A stretch of 64,000 bases of DNA, taken from contig CP075495.1 in assembly GCA_021613535.1 (NCBI GenBank), positions 7,378,001-7,442,000 of the forward strand, written 5' to 3'. Below the pieces are notes generated by a model that saw only the letters and a program-made list of their open reading frames with translations, had not been told where the DNA came from and made no database searches. Positions 27,190 through 40,500 of this stretch are shown here, piece after piece. Source of the stretch: Adineta vaga. Taxonomy: Eukaryota; Rotifera. How positions within the stretch are numbered: the stretch's first letter is position 1; each line of letters begins with the position of its first letter. The translations under genes were made by a program, and so were the position numbers.

Positions 27190-29270
27190 TCATGTTAACT
27201 TTCTTACTCGCCGTGTTGAAATTAATGGTGATTGCTGATGAGCTGATGGTAATGCTGGTCGTGATATACTAACACGAGATCCATCTGGATTTGTTCGATA
27301 TGATATTCGAGCAGGTGTTATTGTTGATTTCTCATTTGTAGTCGATGGAAACAATGGTTGTGAATCCATCTGATCATTGCTTAATTGTGATGATTGAGAA
27401 ATACCATCTGATCGATTATTTTCATTTTCATGAGAGCAATCTTCAACGATAATAGCAGGAGGAGGAAGAGAAGGAGCTAAAGAATAAAATTTAAAAGAAT
27501 GCAAAACAAATGATTAGTAAAATACTATGATTAGATATTGGTTTGACTATAATTAGATTACTCTCCTGTTGACTTAGTTCATCTTGAGCAAATAAATTAC
27601 TCATCATTGTATCACTGAGACCTTCACTTGAATTTTCATGTCGTTGAGATAATATATGAGAAGATTTTTCTGATACTTGATGAACTGTTGTTGGTGCAAT
27701 GATCAGAGATTCGTCTTCAACAATAGTTGCTAATGCTGGTGTTGGTCGAATACTAAGAAATAGGCTAAACTTCGACTATCTATTGATTCGATGGATCAAT
27801 ATTTCTTGTAAATAGTACAATATTCTCTTTCAGTTCTTATGTATCGTGTTAACAGAAATAGACATTACTTTATATTCATAACAGATGTTGTCGTTGAAAT
27901 TGAACATGATTCTGACGATGTTGTTGATGCCGTATCAGAAGTAGATTTATCTTCAATGGGTTTACCTTGATGAAATCGACCTTTCTTTAATTGTATTTTA
28001 GGTAAACATGAAGCCATTAAATTTGTGGCTGTACGTCGAGCTGTACTTGGTGTGAATTCGGTTTGTTCTTCCGAATCTTGATCTACTCGATCGAGAGCAA
28101 CTTCAATAGCTGCATATGTATCATCACTGATAGGTGTCCAGGGATTATTCTGTGTGTTTTTATCATTATTATTGGTAGATAATGATTCTGACTGAGTATT
28201 GGGCTGAGAATCATCAATAATAATCGCTTGATCAGATGATTGTTGTAATTGACACGTATCGAGAATATTAGGACTTTCGAAACTATTGATTGTTGTTGAT
28301 GTTGAAGTAATAACAGTAAATGTTGTATCAGGTAGATTAGGGTGTGAATGTGGAAGATTGATGGAATCACTTGTATTAGATGAAGAATTCGATTGATCAG
28401 GTTCGATATGTGTAGATCTATGGAGGAAAAAAATAAGAAGTCGTTTCGAAAGTTTTATGGAAGAAGAATTTACTTTGTGGATGATACAAATCGACTTGAA
28501 TGCTCAGTATCCGATGGTTCTGATATCACTGTTGATTTCTTCAATAATTTCCGTGTCTAAAATTACAATAAAACTCTTGTTCGAATAGCTACCGTTAATA
28601 GCTTACAGATTTGCTCGATCCATTCGTTTTTTTTGATGACGAAGATGTTGGAATTTGAGTTCGTAGATGATGAACTCCTTGTTGATTAAGATAACGTTGA
28701 ATAAGTTCATCTGTCATTGGTAAAATCATGACATGTTGTGGTGGATATTGTTCTACATTTGTCGTTGATTTTTGATGATGATCTTGAGTATTCTTTTTAT
28801 TATTTGTTAATAATGATAAATGTTTTGTACAGCAATTATATGATGATAATGTTGTAAGAATTGAACAAATTAAACAAGTTGTACATTTTGATGTTGTTTT
28901 ATAATCATTATCTGATGTGCAACTTTCATCATGATTATGCCTGGATTTTTTTCGTGATTTATTACTTTGAGATCGTCGTCGTGCTGTTGCTTTGTCTTCA
29001 TCAGAATCACTTAGAACAATGTATGTTTTATTACTAGTTATCGGTTTCGGCTGTACAGATCGTTCTTCATTTTCATTGTCATCATCATCTTCAAGCCAGA
29101 GATTATTACGTTGACCAGAACGTAATTTATCTAAACGACGATTTATTTTCGACGTCGCTGATGATGGTGGGGGCGATTGTCGTTTTCGTTTTCCTAATAT
29201 AAATATTTTTTCAAAGCGGAAATGATAGTTTCGAACAAAACATACGTAATGGCTTTTTGCTAGTGCTCAT
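27190..29270 (-). CDS. Low-complexity protein with several SUMO-interaction-like motifs
   Basis: A multi-exon gene of no family I recognise. The start is ATG at 29270 (MSTSKKPLR), spliced to KRKRQSPPPSSATSK in a basic, nuclear-localisation-like N-terminus. The body is Ser/Thr/Asp/Asn-rich and probably disordered. Hydrophobic-acidic stretches recur: TYIVLSDSDED (near 29010), QAIIIDDSQ (near 28220), LATIVEDES (near 27715) and PPAIIVEDCS (near 27455). The first, second and fourth fit SUMO-interaction motifs (three of four hydrophobic residues next to Asp/Glu/Ser). A cysteine group (CTTCLICS...NCCTKH, near 28870) could bind metal. The C-terminus is basic (STRRVRKLT). Exons run leftward with introns near 29190-29250, 28560-28610, 28415-28475, 27760-27870 and 27480-27560. 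A nuclear SUMO-binding scaffold is an inference. Confidence 0.6.
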
Positions 29271-30190
29271 TTGACTGAAATTTAAAATTGAACAAAATGA
29301 AGGAAAATAATAGAATGTAACGAAATATATAAATGGGTAAAAATTTAACTTTGACATAAAGAACAATGATCTCCTTCTTAGCAAGAGGTCGCCAGTATCT
29401 TTTAAAATTGTCAAAAGACGAACGTACGAACGATATTTTCAATCATAAAAACTCGTCGATAAACTTTACAATAAAATAGAGAGAATTCATATTTGTTAAA
29501 AGCTTTTTATAGTATTATACAGTTAACAATGGACGTTTGGCATTGACATCTTCAAAGCTTCAAAGAATCGAACTGTGATTGTGATTGACTTATTATCATT
29601 TCAATCTATAATTTAGTCTTGATAATCAAATGACATTCATTTATACTCTGTTCTTTAATGAATAGAAATTATTTATATAGTTAACTTCAGTTCTTAGCAG
29701 ATAAAGAATATCAATTAAATTTAATACCAGTGTAAGACTGATCTGATTATGACAAATTAATTCTTTTTTCTCTACTTGCGTCTGCAAACGTCGATTTTTA
29801 TATGATTATCCAACTTAATCTTAATACAAACAAGTAGGAAACGAATATTTACAAAAGCATTTCTATTCAAAGAATTGATTCTTTTTTTTATATATTAAAT
29901 GAATTCGCGAATAAAAATTGTACCTTTTCAGTTTTATAATTGGTATTTGTTAAACAAAAACTAAAGTACATTCATCATAATCAAACGATAGAAAACGAAC
30001 TTGATATAAACTTCAAGAGCAATATTTTTATTCAATCACTTGGTGTATCATAGTACTGACATTTGAAATAATAAATAAATATTAACTGAGCCCATTAAAA
30101 TATCTTCCAGCAATCTCCTTTTCAATTTATTTGATAACATATCTGATGTCCTTCGATAAATCTTACATCTGTAAAAGACCCACTCCTCGT
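29271..30190. other. Intergenic upstream of the multi-SIM gene
   Basis: AT-rich. The small frames at 29211-29442 overlap the promoter and first exon and are not credible genes. No repeat or RNA gene recognised. Confidence 0.45.
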
Positions 30191-30743
30191 CATTGCTGAT
30201 TGCAAACATATCTGTTCATTGTATACTATCGATTCATGTAATTATCTATCAACATATTATTACAGGTAAAATATTCAAATTTCAATGGATGAATAATCTG
30301 TTGTTCAATATTTTCTTAGGACGATGTATATCAGGTACAAATGGCTATGCAATATTTTTCAATATTTATATTAATACCTATTTTGATGCTTATTCTTGGT
30401 TTAATAACTATTCGAAATGTTAAAAAAGCTTCAGGAACGTGTTTATCCACATATACAAAGAATCAATATCATTTTCATTCGTCAAGAAAATCATCGAAAT
30501 TTAGCAAATAAAAAAAGTTATGATTATCAATTGTTATTTATGGTATTTGCTTAAATATTCGTGTATATTATTACAACATTACCATTCGCTTTATTCTGTA
30601 ATAACAATGAAATGGATCAAATCAACTATTCGTTGAGCAATTGCTTTTACATTAGTGTCAATACATTTTTGTCTCACATTTTATATTCATGTTTTAACAT
30701 CGCAAATTCGTCTTTGAAATCTGTTATTTATAAATCTATGTGA
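30190..30743 (+). pseudogene. Decayed rhodopsin-type GPCR fragment
   Basis: Frames broken by stops and shifts still spell the second half of a seven-helix receptor. ISVHCILSIHVIIY reads like TM4. CISGTNGYAIFF reads like the extracellular loop. IFILIPILMLILGLITIRNV is a typical TM5 end with its intracellular continuation. After TAA codons at about 30509 and 30553, IFVYIITTLPFALF is a typical TM6 with its conserved Pro. NTFLSHILYSCFNIA occupies TM7, but the NPxxY motif is not intact. The helix order and wording match the large, lineage-expanded receptors of rotifers. TM1-TM3 are not recognisable upstream. I infer a dead copy. Introns cannot rescue it, because the frame breaks fall inside helices. 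Confidence 0.7.
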
Positions 30744-30907
30744 TCGATTAATTAGACCACTATGACGTACTTAGATATATGAACTGAATGATATATTTGA
30801 AATAAAAAGAAGAATAATAAGCAAAAAGAAAAATAATACGCAATTTTCGATGTTACCTTTAATATATATGTATATGTATATCATAAAATAGAAGTCTCGT
30901 TGTAATT

Positions 30908-31927
30908 TTATTTCTTTGGTGCAATTAAACCTTCTAATTGTGCCTAAAAGAAATAAGTAGAAATAGATAATTCGAGATTCTTTTTTTTTAGTATTTCTGA
31001 TCTTACTTTGAGTTGTTGATTGGTTTTTTTCAAAAAATTAATCTCTTCCATATGTTTCTTTTCTTCGACTTGTCGTTGTTCATTCAATTTCTTTTCAGTT
31101 GCTTCAGCATTCGATTTGGTTTCTTTTAATTGTCGTTCAAGATCACGTTTATCTTCTTCAAGTTGAACTAACTAAAGAATAAAACGGTTAAAGAATATTG
31201 AAAATAATATTCCAACGAACTTTTCGTTCTAATTCTGATTTGCCCTGTTCAGCCATTAATGCTTTACGCATACCAAATGCTACACTACTTTCGTACAATG
31301 TTTGATAAGCACGTAAAGTCATTTGTAATTCATCGCGTACACGTAGAAGAAGTAAACCACGTTCTGCACAATTAATCGCTACTTGACGAATAAGTTCATC
31401 TAGAGACAAAAATCAATAGATAGATATAAAGAAAAGCAAAATAAGAATTCATCATTTACCAAAACATTGAGAAAAAAGTTCACGTCGTACAGGACAAATA
31501 CCAGTTTCACGAGCTTGACGTTGTTGTAAACGCATATCTAATTGTTCTTGTAAATTGATAACATCGAGACGTGTCGCTGGTGTTGATGATATACGTTGAC
31601 AATAGAGTAGATCAGAATTATTTGGATCTTTTGTTATTCTATAAAAAGGAAATTCAAATAGAATGAATAATTTTAAATAAACAAAAATCGAGTCTACTTT
31701 GGTGGAAGAATTTTATCAAGAATTTCTTCTAATGATAAATCTTTCAATGATTGTTGTTTTTTAGTAATACGTGGTGAATTTGCACCACCAGTTACTTCCA
31801 TCATTTGTTGATCGAACGTTTGTTGTTTATTAGCACCAGCACCTTTACGATCTTTATCATTTTGTGCTGTTATCAGTGAAGGATTATCAAAACGAACTAA
31901 AGAACCTGATGGTGGAATGATCGACAT
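30908..31927 (-). CDS. DNALI1: Axonemal dynein light intermediate chain 1 (p28)
   Basis: Light chain of single-headed inner-arm dyneins in cilia. Exons on the minus strand: 31698-31927, 31460-31638, 31221-31400, 31007-31171 and 30908-30943. Protein: MSIIPPSGSLVRFDNPSLIT, LEEILDKILPPK, then the near-invariant block LQQRQARETGICPVRRELFS and FDELIRQVAINCAERGLLLL. RVRDELQMTLRAYQTLYESS and VAFGMRKAL follow. The end is a coiled coil closing with LKAQLEGLIAPKK. Length and ends match the family, so the gene looks complete. It implies motile cilia, as in rotifer coronae. Confidence 0.97.
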
Positions 31928-32905
31928 GATTTCTAAGGAAGAATCTAGAAATAAAGTAGGATATAATTCAATTGAGATATTTTACTGATATATGCATATG
32001 ATATAGTCTATCTGAATGAGATGACGTTTAAGTATATTAGTTTTGTATTGCGAATTGCTTATTGTTATATTTTTTTCTACTAACAAAAACTCAAATCAAA
32101 CTTGAAGCTATTCGTTTCGAATATTATGAACTTTGCTAAGAGTTTGTTTCTGTGTTATTTTACAAAAGATTTTACGCCATCGACACTTGTCTTACAAGTA
32201 GGTTGTCAAGGAGTTGAGGTAACAAACGATTGTTGAATATGGTATAGATATCGCTGTGTAGAGTTTCATTAGAAATTTTAGAAAATAGTATATTTAATTT
32301 CAAGTTTTATTTGATAGTTACTCAACCAATCATTCATGAGACAAAACTACTGAGTATAAGTATGAGTAGAATTTTATGGAATGCTCATATCAAATATTTG
32401 TCTGTTCTTACTGTCAAAATCAGCGAATTTGAAATCTCTATACCAATCATAGTTAAAGAAGAAAATCTATCTGATAATTGAAGAGAATACCAAGTAATAC
32501 ATTTAATCATCAACTTTACAAAAAAAAGTCTATCTAGTTTAATATTTTATTTCTGAAGATCATGATTTGGTCATAAGCTAAACTAAGAATCATTTGTCAG
32601 AATTACTTTTCACACTTGATGATATAATGAACTGAAACAGTGTACATGAAATTAATAATCGAGGATAGATACGAGTATTCTCAAGATGGAAAAAGATTAA
32701 ATAATGTAATTGCTATTTTACTGACAATTTTATAATAAACTGGTGTCATCTCCAACGAAATATTTTCTTTTTGAATTCATCGAACAGGATCAATTTGATT
32801 TCGACCAATAATATATTTTCTTGTTTCACTCACTCATTCACATTTCTTTCTATCTATATTATATATATATACGCATTGTTTCGATGTGAAAAATACAGTT
32901 GAAAT
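31928..32905. promoter_or_regulatory. Divergent upstream region of DNALI1 and LRR1
   Basis: 978 bases between head-to-head genes. AT-rich, with a TA-rich tract near 32860. No gene, repeat family or clear operator visible. Confidence 0.4.
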
Positions 32906-34400
32906 ATGAAATTAGATTGTAAAATTAAGATTCAAGATCGACAAAGAACAAATGGATTATCTACTCTAAAGGCTGCTAAAGGTGTTGTTGGTCTAGCCAA
33001 ATCTAATAGTGATGAATGGGTTCTTATTGTTCGACTATTTAAAGAAACTAGTGCTACACAATACAAGGTATCTATAATTTTTTTTTCATTTGAAGTATCA
33101 TCGATTTATTTCTTATAAACATTAATTTGGTTTTCAGTTACGTGACAATGTTCAAGCTCTCCTTCATAAATGTATTAATAATGGTATGACTACGATTCAA
33201 ATCAAAGTACCAACTCATGATGTACAATTATCTGAAGTAAGATAAATAAATATCATTTCTTTTCACTATTAAAATGACACTATCAATATGTTCGATCATC
33301 TTTGTTTTTAGGCGAATGTTGAATCTCTTAAAACTCTTCTCTCAAGTGTACGTCTCGCATCCACTGGTAAGGATCTTCCATCTTCAATCAAATCGACATC
33401 TGTAAATGTTGTTCAAAAACTTCAACGACCAACACTTCAATTAACAATCACACAAGCAAGTGATTATCCAACATTAAAAGGTTTTCCATCAACATTAGAA
33501 AAACTTATTATTAATACTGCACAACTTCGTACACCAGTTGATCGTCGAATTTTTACATTGAAAAATCTTCATACACTTGATCTGTCCGATAATAATATCA
33601 GTCAATTACCATCAAAAATTGAAATGCTTCATCTTCAAACATTAACTATTCGTTCGAATCAATTAAAATCTTTTCCCAATGATCTTAAATGTCCTGTATT
33701 GAAATGTTTAGATTTAAATCAAAATCACTTCGAAATACTCGATGAAACAATTTTAAATCTTCATACACTTGAACGATTAATTTTATCATCTAATAATATT
33801 AAAATTATTCCCAGACATTTATTACGTTCATTACCACAATTACAAGTTTTTAATATAGCATCAAATCAAATTCGAGCAATTCCAAATGGTTTAGCTAGTA
33901 GTGGTACACGTTTACATACATTTTATTATGGAGAAAATGCATTAGTAACAAATAAATGTATAACATGTCAACGATTTAATTTTACACTTGTTGAATTAGC
34001 TCTTCGAACTATTGTCAAATACAGGTAAAATATGAATCAAATATTTCAACTTCGATAAAAATATGAACAATAAAATCTATTTAGAATTCCTTATGATTTT
34101 CAAACATTACCACGAACTTTATGCTCGTTATTAGACAAGTATGAACTATGTGCAAATTGTGCTTCACCATGTTTAACTAATTTCGGTGAAATTATTGTAC
34201 CACGACAATTATCAGCAAATGGAGTAACAGTTCAAGTCACAGCAGCAAGTCAATCATTTGCTGTACCTGTACAAGAACGATACTGTTCGATGAAATGTTT
34301 TAATTATGGTTTGAAACGAGCTGGTAAGAATGTCGTATCTGTCTTCTTCTATTTCTCAATTGACTGATGTATTCTAGGAATGACACAGATGCCATTATGA
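32906..34400 (+). CDS. LRR1: Leucine-rich repeat protein 1, CUL2 substrate receptor
   Basis: LRR1 (PPIL5) brings CUL2-RING ubiquitin ligase to the CMG helicase, allowing replisome unloading at termination. Exons: 32906-33067, 33138-33236, 33312-34024, 34085-34323 and 34378-34400. It begins MKLDCKIKI as family members do (MKLHCEVEV in human). The middle has LRR units, e.g. LHTLDLSDNNISQLPSKI, LKCLDLNQNHFEILDE, LERLILSSNNIKIIP and LQVFNIASNQIRAIP. The C-terminal box LVELALRTIVKYRIPYDFQ, TLCSLLDKYELCANCASPCL and a final cysteine pair match the conserved LRR1 end, which includes the VHL/BC-box-type region. The five exons keep phase and the length fits a complete protein. Confidence 0.92.
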
Positions 34401-34599
34401 TTATTGATGGATGAATGAATATTTTTCTTATTGTTCAAATAATTGAACTGTATGCGTTTTTTCTCAATAAAGATAGAATAGTTCAATGATATTTCAAAAA
34501 AGCATGAAAATATTTCTTATTTTTATTTTCTAATTATCGAAAATGAAAAAAAAATTGACAAAAATTCAACTATTTGAAAGAAAAAGGGAACAAAGATCA

Positions 34600-37500
34600 T
34601 TACATAAATGTTTCTAAACCTGCCCATGATCGTCCAAGTATATCGATATCTGTTGCTTGATCAATAATACAATCGATTTGTTCATCAACAGTCAATTTGT
34701 GATAACGATTCGGAGCATATTTGACTAGAATTTGTGCACGTTTATTTTCTGTTTGATCACCACCTACAATCTTTTCCATTTGTCGTCGTGCTTCTTTCAA
34801 GCTTGATGAACGAAGAAAACTATTCAATTTCAAATCTGATCTGTAAAAACAGAAAAAAGAACCATTGATAAATTTCATCAGACAAGATCATCATTATCAA
34901 TTACATACCCAGTAATGACAGCAGGATTAATACCATTCAATTTTAATCGTGCACTTTTTATTCGATCTTTAGCATAAGTATCATTCAAATGACACATATT
35001 TGTTTCTAAAAAAATAAAAACATTTGGTTTTTATTCAAACAAAATAGGATTATCATTTTATGCCTATACCATTTTGTGCTATTTGTTTACTTGATTTTAA
35101 CGCATGTTCCTATTATATACAATTTATTCACATTTTCTAAATCAATAAAAAAAAGAAAACTTACCATCCATTCCATTAATGGTTCCTTAATAAATACATC
35201 CATTGTACTCAATAATAAATCAGAATTTTCTTGTAATGCATTCATAGTATGAATCATTGTTGCACGAAATAAGCCAGCAGTACCAATGGGTGACATTAGT
35301 TGTGTTAACTGACGTGTTAAACGAATGGGAATCAATTCCGGTACTGGCAAATGCTAAAATACATATACATCAATGTAGACAAAAGATTTCATATCAAACA
35401 CATGTTTTTGAACTTACAATTGTTGCAGCATTAAATGCTGAACCAAAATCAATACCAATAACTTGTCCTGATAATGTATCAATAAGAAAACTAGAAGAAG
35501 ACAAAAAGAACAATCTATCAAAATCTGTTTTTCTTTATCTTGAACAGAAAATACTTCGATTGATGTCGATCACCAATTCCAAGTATATATTGACTTGTAC
35601 ATAGAACAGCATAACTGGTAATAAATTGTCGACGTAATGTATAAAAACCTTCATGTGAATTAGCAATTTTATAGTAAGCACGTCGAAGTAAATCAGCAGG
35701 TACAACAGATTGTATATGATTAAATTCTTCTTGTACTTGACTTTTTGTTAAACTAAGAAATAATTCAGCATACATTAAAGTATTATTTGCTGTTTTAGCA
35801 GTTGGTTTCGCTTTTTGATATGTATTTGTTACATAATCTTGATAAAGTTTTCTCGGATGTTGTCCTTGACTTGTGATAACATTTACTTCAACATCAGTAT
35901 ATGATTCTTCGATTAAATCTTTTAATGGACGTGTGTTATCTAACCATTCGATCATACCCAATTTCGATGACATTGGAATAACTAGAATAGTTATATTTCG
36001 AATTTTCATATTATTGTAAAAATAAAAATAAATTTTCTCTTTACCTTTATAAGTTCGTATGGCAATATGAGCTGAATTCGATTGATTACAATTAGGATCA
36101 TTAGCATAGAGATCATTCATAATTGAAAATAGAGCTTCAATACGTTGATCTTGTCGAATATCTTCTCCACCTTTAACTAAAAATCGATAATCATTTTCAT
36201 CATGTCCACGTATTGTCAATCGTTTAGGTAATCTTAATGAATGTAATACCAAAAGTTTCTCATCAAAACCAACGATTTTAATATGATGTTCTAATAATGG
36301 TTTCTTTTTACTTGTATATTGTCCAGGTATTTCTAATTCACCTACAGATGATTTATCTAAAGTTCGATTTTGTTGTCGAAATGTCGATGAAAACCATGTA
36401 CAATAATCGTTAATATTCGATTTATCTTGTAGAATAGTTTTTAATTTTAATGAAACATTTCCTAATGCTAAACGTGCTTCACCTAATGATATCGTTGAAA
36501 GTGATTCTCCTTGTTTTCCAAATAAATCATCAAGTTCTTTTTCAACAGTATGTTTAAATAAAATTCGTATTGATGTTATTTTAGGTTTTTCTACTGATTG
36601 ATCTACTTCATTCATTGACTGTTCATCATTTGTTTCATCAAAATTAATTCCATCAGCAAAAAGGATTTTTTTAAATTTTATTAATTGAGATTTTAATCGT
36701 TCGAGATCTCGTGATTGTGATTCCGCTGCTAATAAATGAAATAATTCTTTTGACCATGTATCAAATTGTTGTTGTGGATTTAATTGATTCAATGCATCAA
36801 TAAATTCATTTACAAGTGGAGTATAACGATTTAAATTTTGATGAATCGATTCTAAATTATGTTTTAATATTGGATCTGTAATTGTATATTGTAAACTTTC
36901 ATAACTTAATTTAAATGGATAAACAATCGATTGTGGGTAGAGTTTAACGATTTGTTCAATCAATGGATATAATGTTATTCTAAAAAAGAAAAAGGAAAAT
37001 GAAATTTTCGAAAAAGTAAAATATCACTTACGCAATTGGTTTATCCAGATATGCAGTTAATTGATATAAACAATCAAAAAACATCCAACAAGGAATTTCT
37101 TGTATTCTATCAGCAATTAAATCCATTGTATTTGGATATAAATCAACAATTTGTAATAAACGTGAAAAACGTTTGACACCTTCATTTGAACCATATTTCA
37201 TTGATGATAGAACAGATTTAACAACTAATTCAGCAATTTGATTTCCTTGATTTTTATGAAATAATTTTTCGAGAAGATTATTTTCATCTTCAAGATTTTC
37301 ATATCGACGTAAATAATCATCACAAATACTTGCTAATTCGTTATAATCTCGACTCAGAATACTTTCTTTTGCAAGACAAATATTATGTGAAAGATTTTGA
37401 AGATCACTTTCTTGTTTAGTTATATTTTCTTGTAGAATTGAAATACATTTATGAAATAATTCTGATATTAATTGATTAGGTTGATGAATTTCTTGAGTAG

Positions 37501-40500
37501 AATTATCTAAACCATATAGATACATTTCTAATTGTTTATGTTTTGCAAGAGGAATTTTCTCATCATTTTCATAGCGAGAGTAAGCTTGAGGTTGAGCAAG
37601 TAAAAAGTCAATGACCATTCGAGAAAATTGTGAATTCAATTGAATATAATTCGAATTCAATTGAGCTGTTTGTTGATCAATAATTTTCAATGAATTTATT
37701 TTTGTTTCCATTTTCTTCAATTCTTTTGCAACACTAGTTGATAAGAGACTTGATAATGTCGATGTTGATGATTGAATTTGATGACGTTTTAAATGAACAT
37801 CACAATAGATTTCATTCCAATAGATGGATTTCATTAGAGGATTTTTACATGAATCCAAACGTTGCCGTGTTTCATTTAATTTCGTTAAAGCTAATTTAAA
37901 ATTACGTTGACGTAAAGCACAATAAGACATATCAAGTAATGATTGAACTTTATAATCAATTAATAATGGATCAAATTCAGTTGCTTTCAAACGACTAGTA
38001 AATGTCATTCGTGGTCCACCAATTAATTCATCGAGAATCTAAATGAAAAATTTGATTTAGTTTTTTTTTCGCTTTCCGTGATCTTCTTTCATCATAAACT
38101 TACATCGAGAAATAACGATCGATTTGTTACAATATCATCCCATGTTTGAATTGAACTACGAATAACATCGGGTAATTGCCATTGTGATAATAAATCATTA
38201 TGTATACGTTCAAAAAATAGATCTCGTGTTGTTGTATCAGTTTTATTATTTGTTAAATAACGATTTTCTAAAGATTTTAATAACGGTAAATTATGTTCGA
38301 TAAAAATGAGAAATTGGTCAAGTTCATAATAAGGTTGAATTAATTGAATGGTAGTCTTTCGACCATATTCACTTAGACGACTTAACGTCGACCAACGAAG
38401 TAAAAATTGTTCTTTAGCATATTGAATATAATATTTTGAACCTGGAAAAGAAAAGAAATTTTGTTGCTCTTCTGTTGTGAATATGAAATCTATTTGACTT
38501 ACGATCAAAATCTTTTTGATAAAGAAAAAAAGTTGCTAATTCAAATGGATATTGTTTTTCAATATAAGATCGTTTTACGAATGTTGTCTCCGAATTATTT
38601 GTTGCTATTGTAGTATTCGATGTAGCCGATAGATTATTAAAAAATTCACATAAATCATGTTGTTCTAATTGTTCTTGTTCAGTACCTGATATTAATAATT
38701 TAAGTTTAGCACGTATTGCATATGGCATAAGATAATTCAATTGATGAGCATTGGACCATAGAGTATCGAATGTTGTATCATCAATAAAGATATGTTTCGA
38801 CATAATCGTCCAATTATTCAATTGATTACAACAATTTAACATGGATTGTGTCCAAAATTCATGTTCTAATTCAAGAATTGAATCAGCTGATGATTCATCG
38901 TGAAGAGGATGTTGTTCTAGAGCAGTAACATAACTGTTTAATGCTAAGAGAAAATCTGCATGACTTTCTTCTTCAATAGCACGTAATGTAATGGATTTTA
39001 GACCAGGTGTCTGAGAAAAAATGCCACGAACATCATCATAGTCAGCCAATGAACGATAACATTTAGCTAATTCTAACCATTGATCAATTTTTTTATATAA
39101 TTGTTTACTTAAATCAGGATCAGATTTGAGTTTTTTCTTCAATGGTCCATGAAGTAATTGATTTGATTCATTTTGTTGATTGAATCGTATGAAATATTCA
39201 ATTGTTAATATACCAACTGATTCTAAATGACTGGCAATTGTTGATGCACTAATATATTGTGCAGATATTTGAATTTGTTCTGGTTTTGATAGAACAATAT
39301 CAAGTAATGCAGCAACAAATGATGGATAGAAGAGTTCTGATTGTGATAACATGACATCAAAACGATGTTGAATAGTTCTTATGAGATCATAATATTCATC
39401 GGATGATAATCTATCTTCTAATGCATTGAGAATCGATGTAAATAAACTGGCATAAAGTAAACGTGCTGTATGATTATCATATTGTGCAAGTGCTTGTAAT
39501 GGAATAATGATATCACTATAACGAATTTGAATATCAGGTAATTCACCAATACGATAAGTACGATATTTTTCTACTTGATTTTCTTGTTTAAGTTTAATTT
39601 CATTAAGAAATTCTTTTTCATTTTGTTTCTTCTCGTTTTGTTTTCGAGCAAAATACGCAGCTAAAAAGAACAAAGGAAACTTTCAATTAGTTCTACTCTC
39701 GATTTTGATCTGTTCTTTTGTACTAACCGTGTAATTGTCCAGAATCTTTAAGAAATCTTCTTTTCAATCGAAATATATCATCATCATCATCTTCAACTTG
39801 TTGTGTTTGGTTTGTTGCTGTTGAAATAGTTGTTTTCGTCTTTTTATCTACATCAACAATTAATGAAGTCGTTTTTCTTGTTTGTGTTGCTAATGTAGGT
39901 AGAGCAAATGTATTCGTTGAATCGAGTGTATTTGTTTGTTTTAACCAATTGTAATTTGTATTATTATCTAACATTTGTGTTGGAAGAAATTGTTGTCTAC
40001 TCGACATGTCTTGTGTTTGTAAAAGCATGGATGGTGCTGATGCTTGTTGTGTTTGTTCTGCACTACTACTATTATCACTTAAAGTTTGCATAAATTGTAC
40101 TGGATCCATGGTCATAAGATTTGTATTTGCTAATGTTGCTGTCGATGTTGGATCAAGCATTGATTGTGATTGTAATGTAAATAAAGGTGTCATATATGTA
40201 TGATGACGTTGACGCCAATTGCATGCTAATGGAAACTCTTGAAATGCACATTTATCCAAGGGATTTTCAAATATAAAATGATTATAATCAGGATTATGTG
40301 TTGTACGTTCGAGAAGAAAATTTGTACAATAATGTAAATATTCATTTTCAGTTTTCACTGAATATAATTGATCAACTAAAGCAATAAGACGATGATGTGA
40401 TGTTGTACTCAAACGTTTTGAATCACACCAAAAATTTCGACAATTTACACGTATATATTCATTTTTACTTGATAATAATTGAAGTAATTGTTCACGAACA

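Noticed and set aside
28083-28370. 95-codon minus-strand frame
   Set aside because: Shadow frame of the multi-SIM gene exon on the same strand. The spliced frame is stop-free across the exon and phase-compatible.
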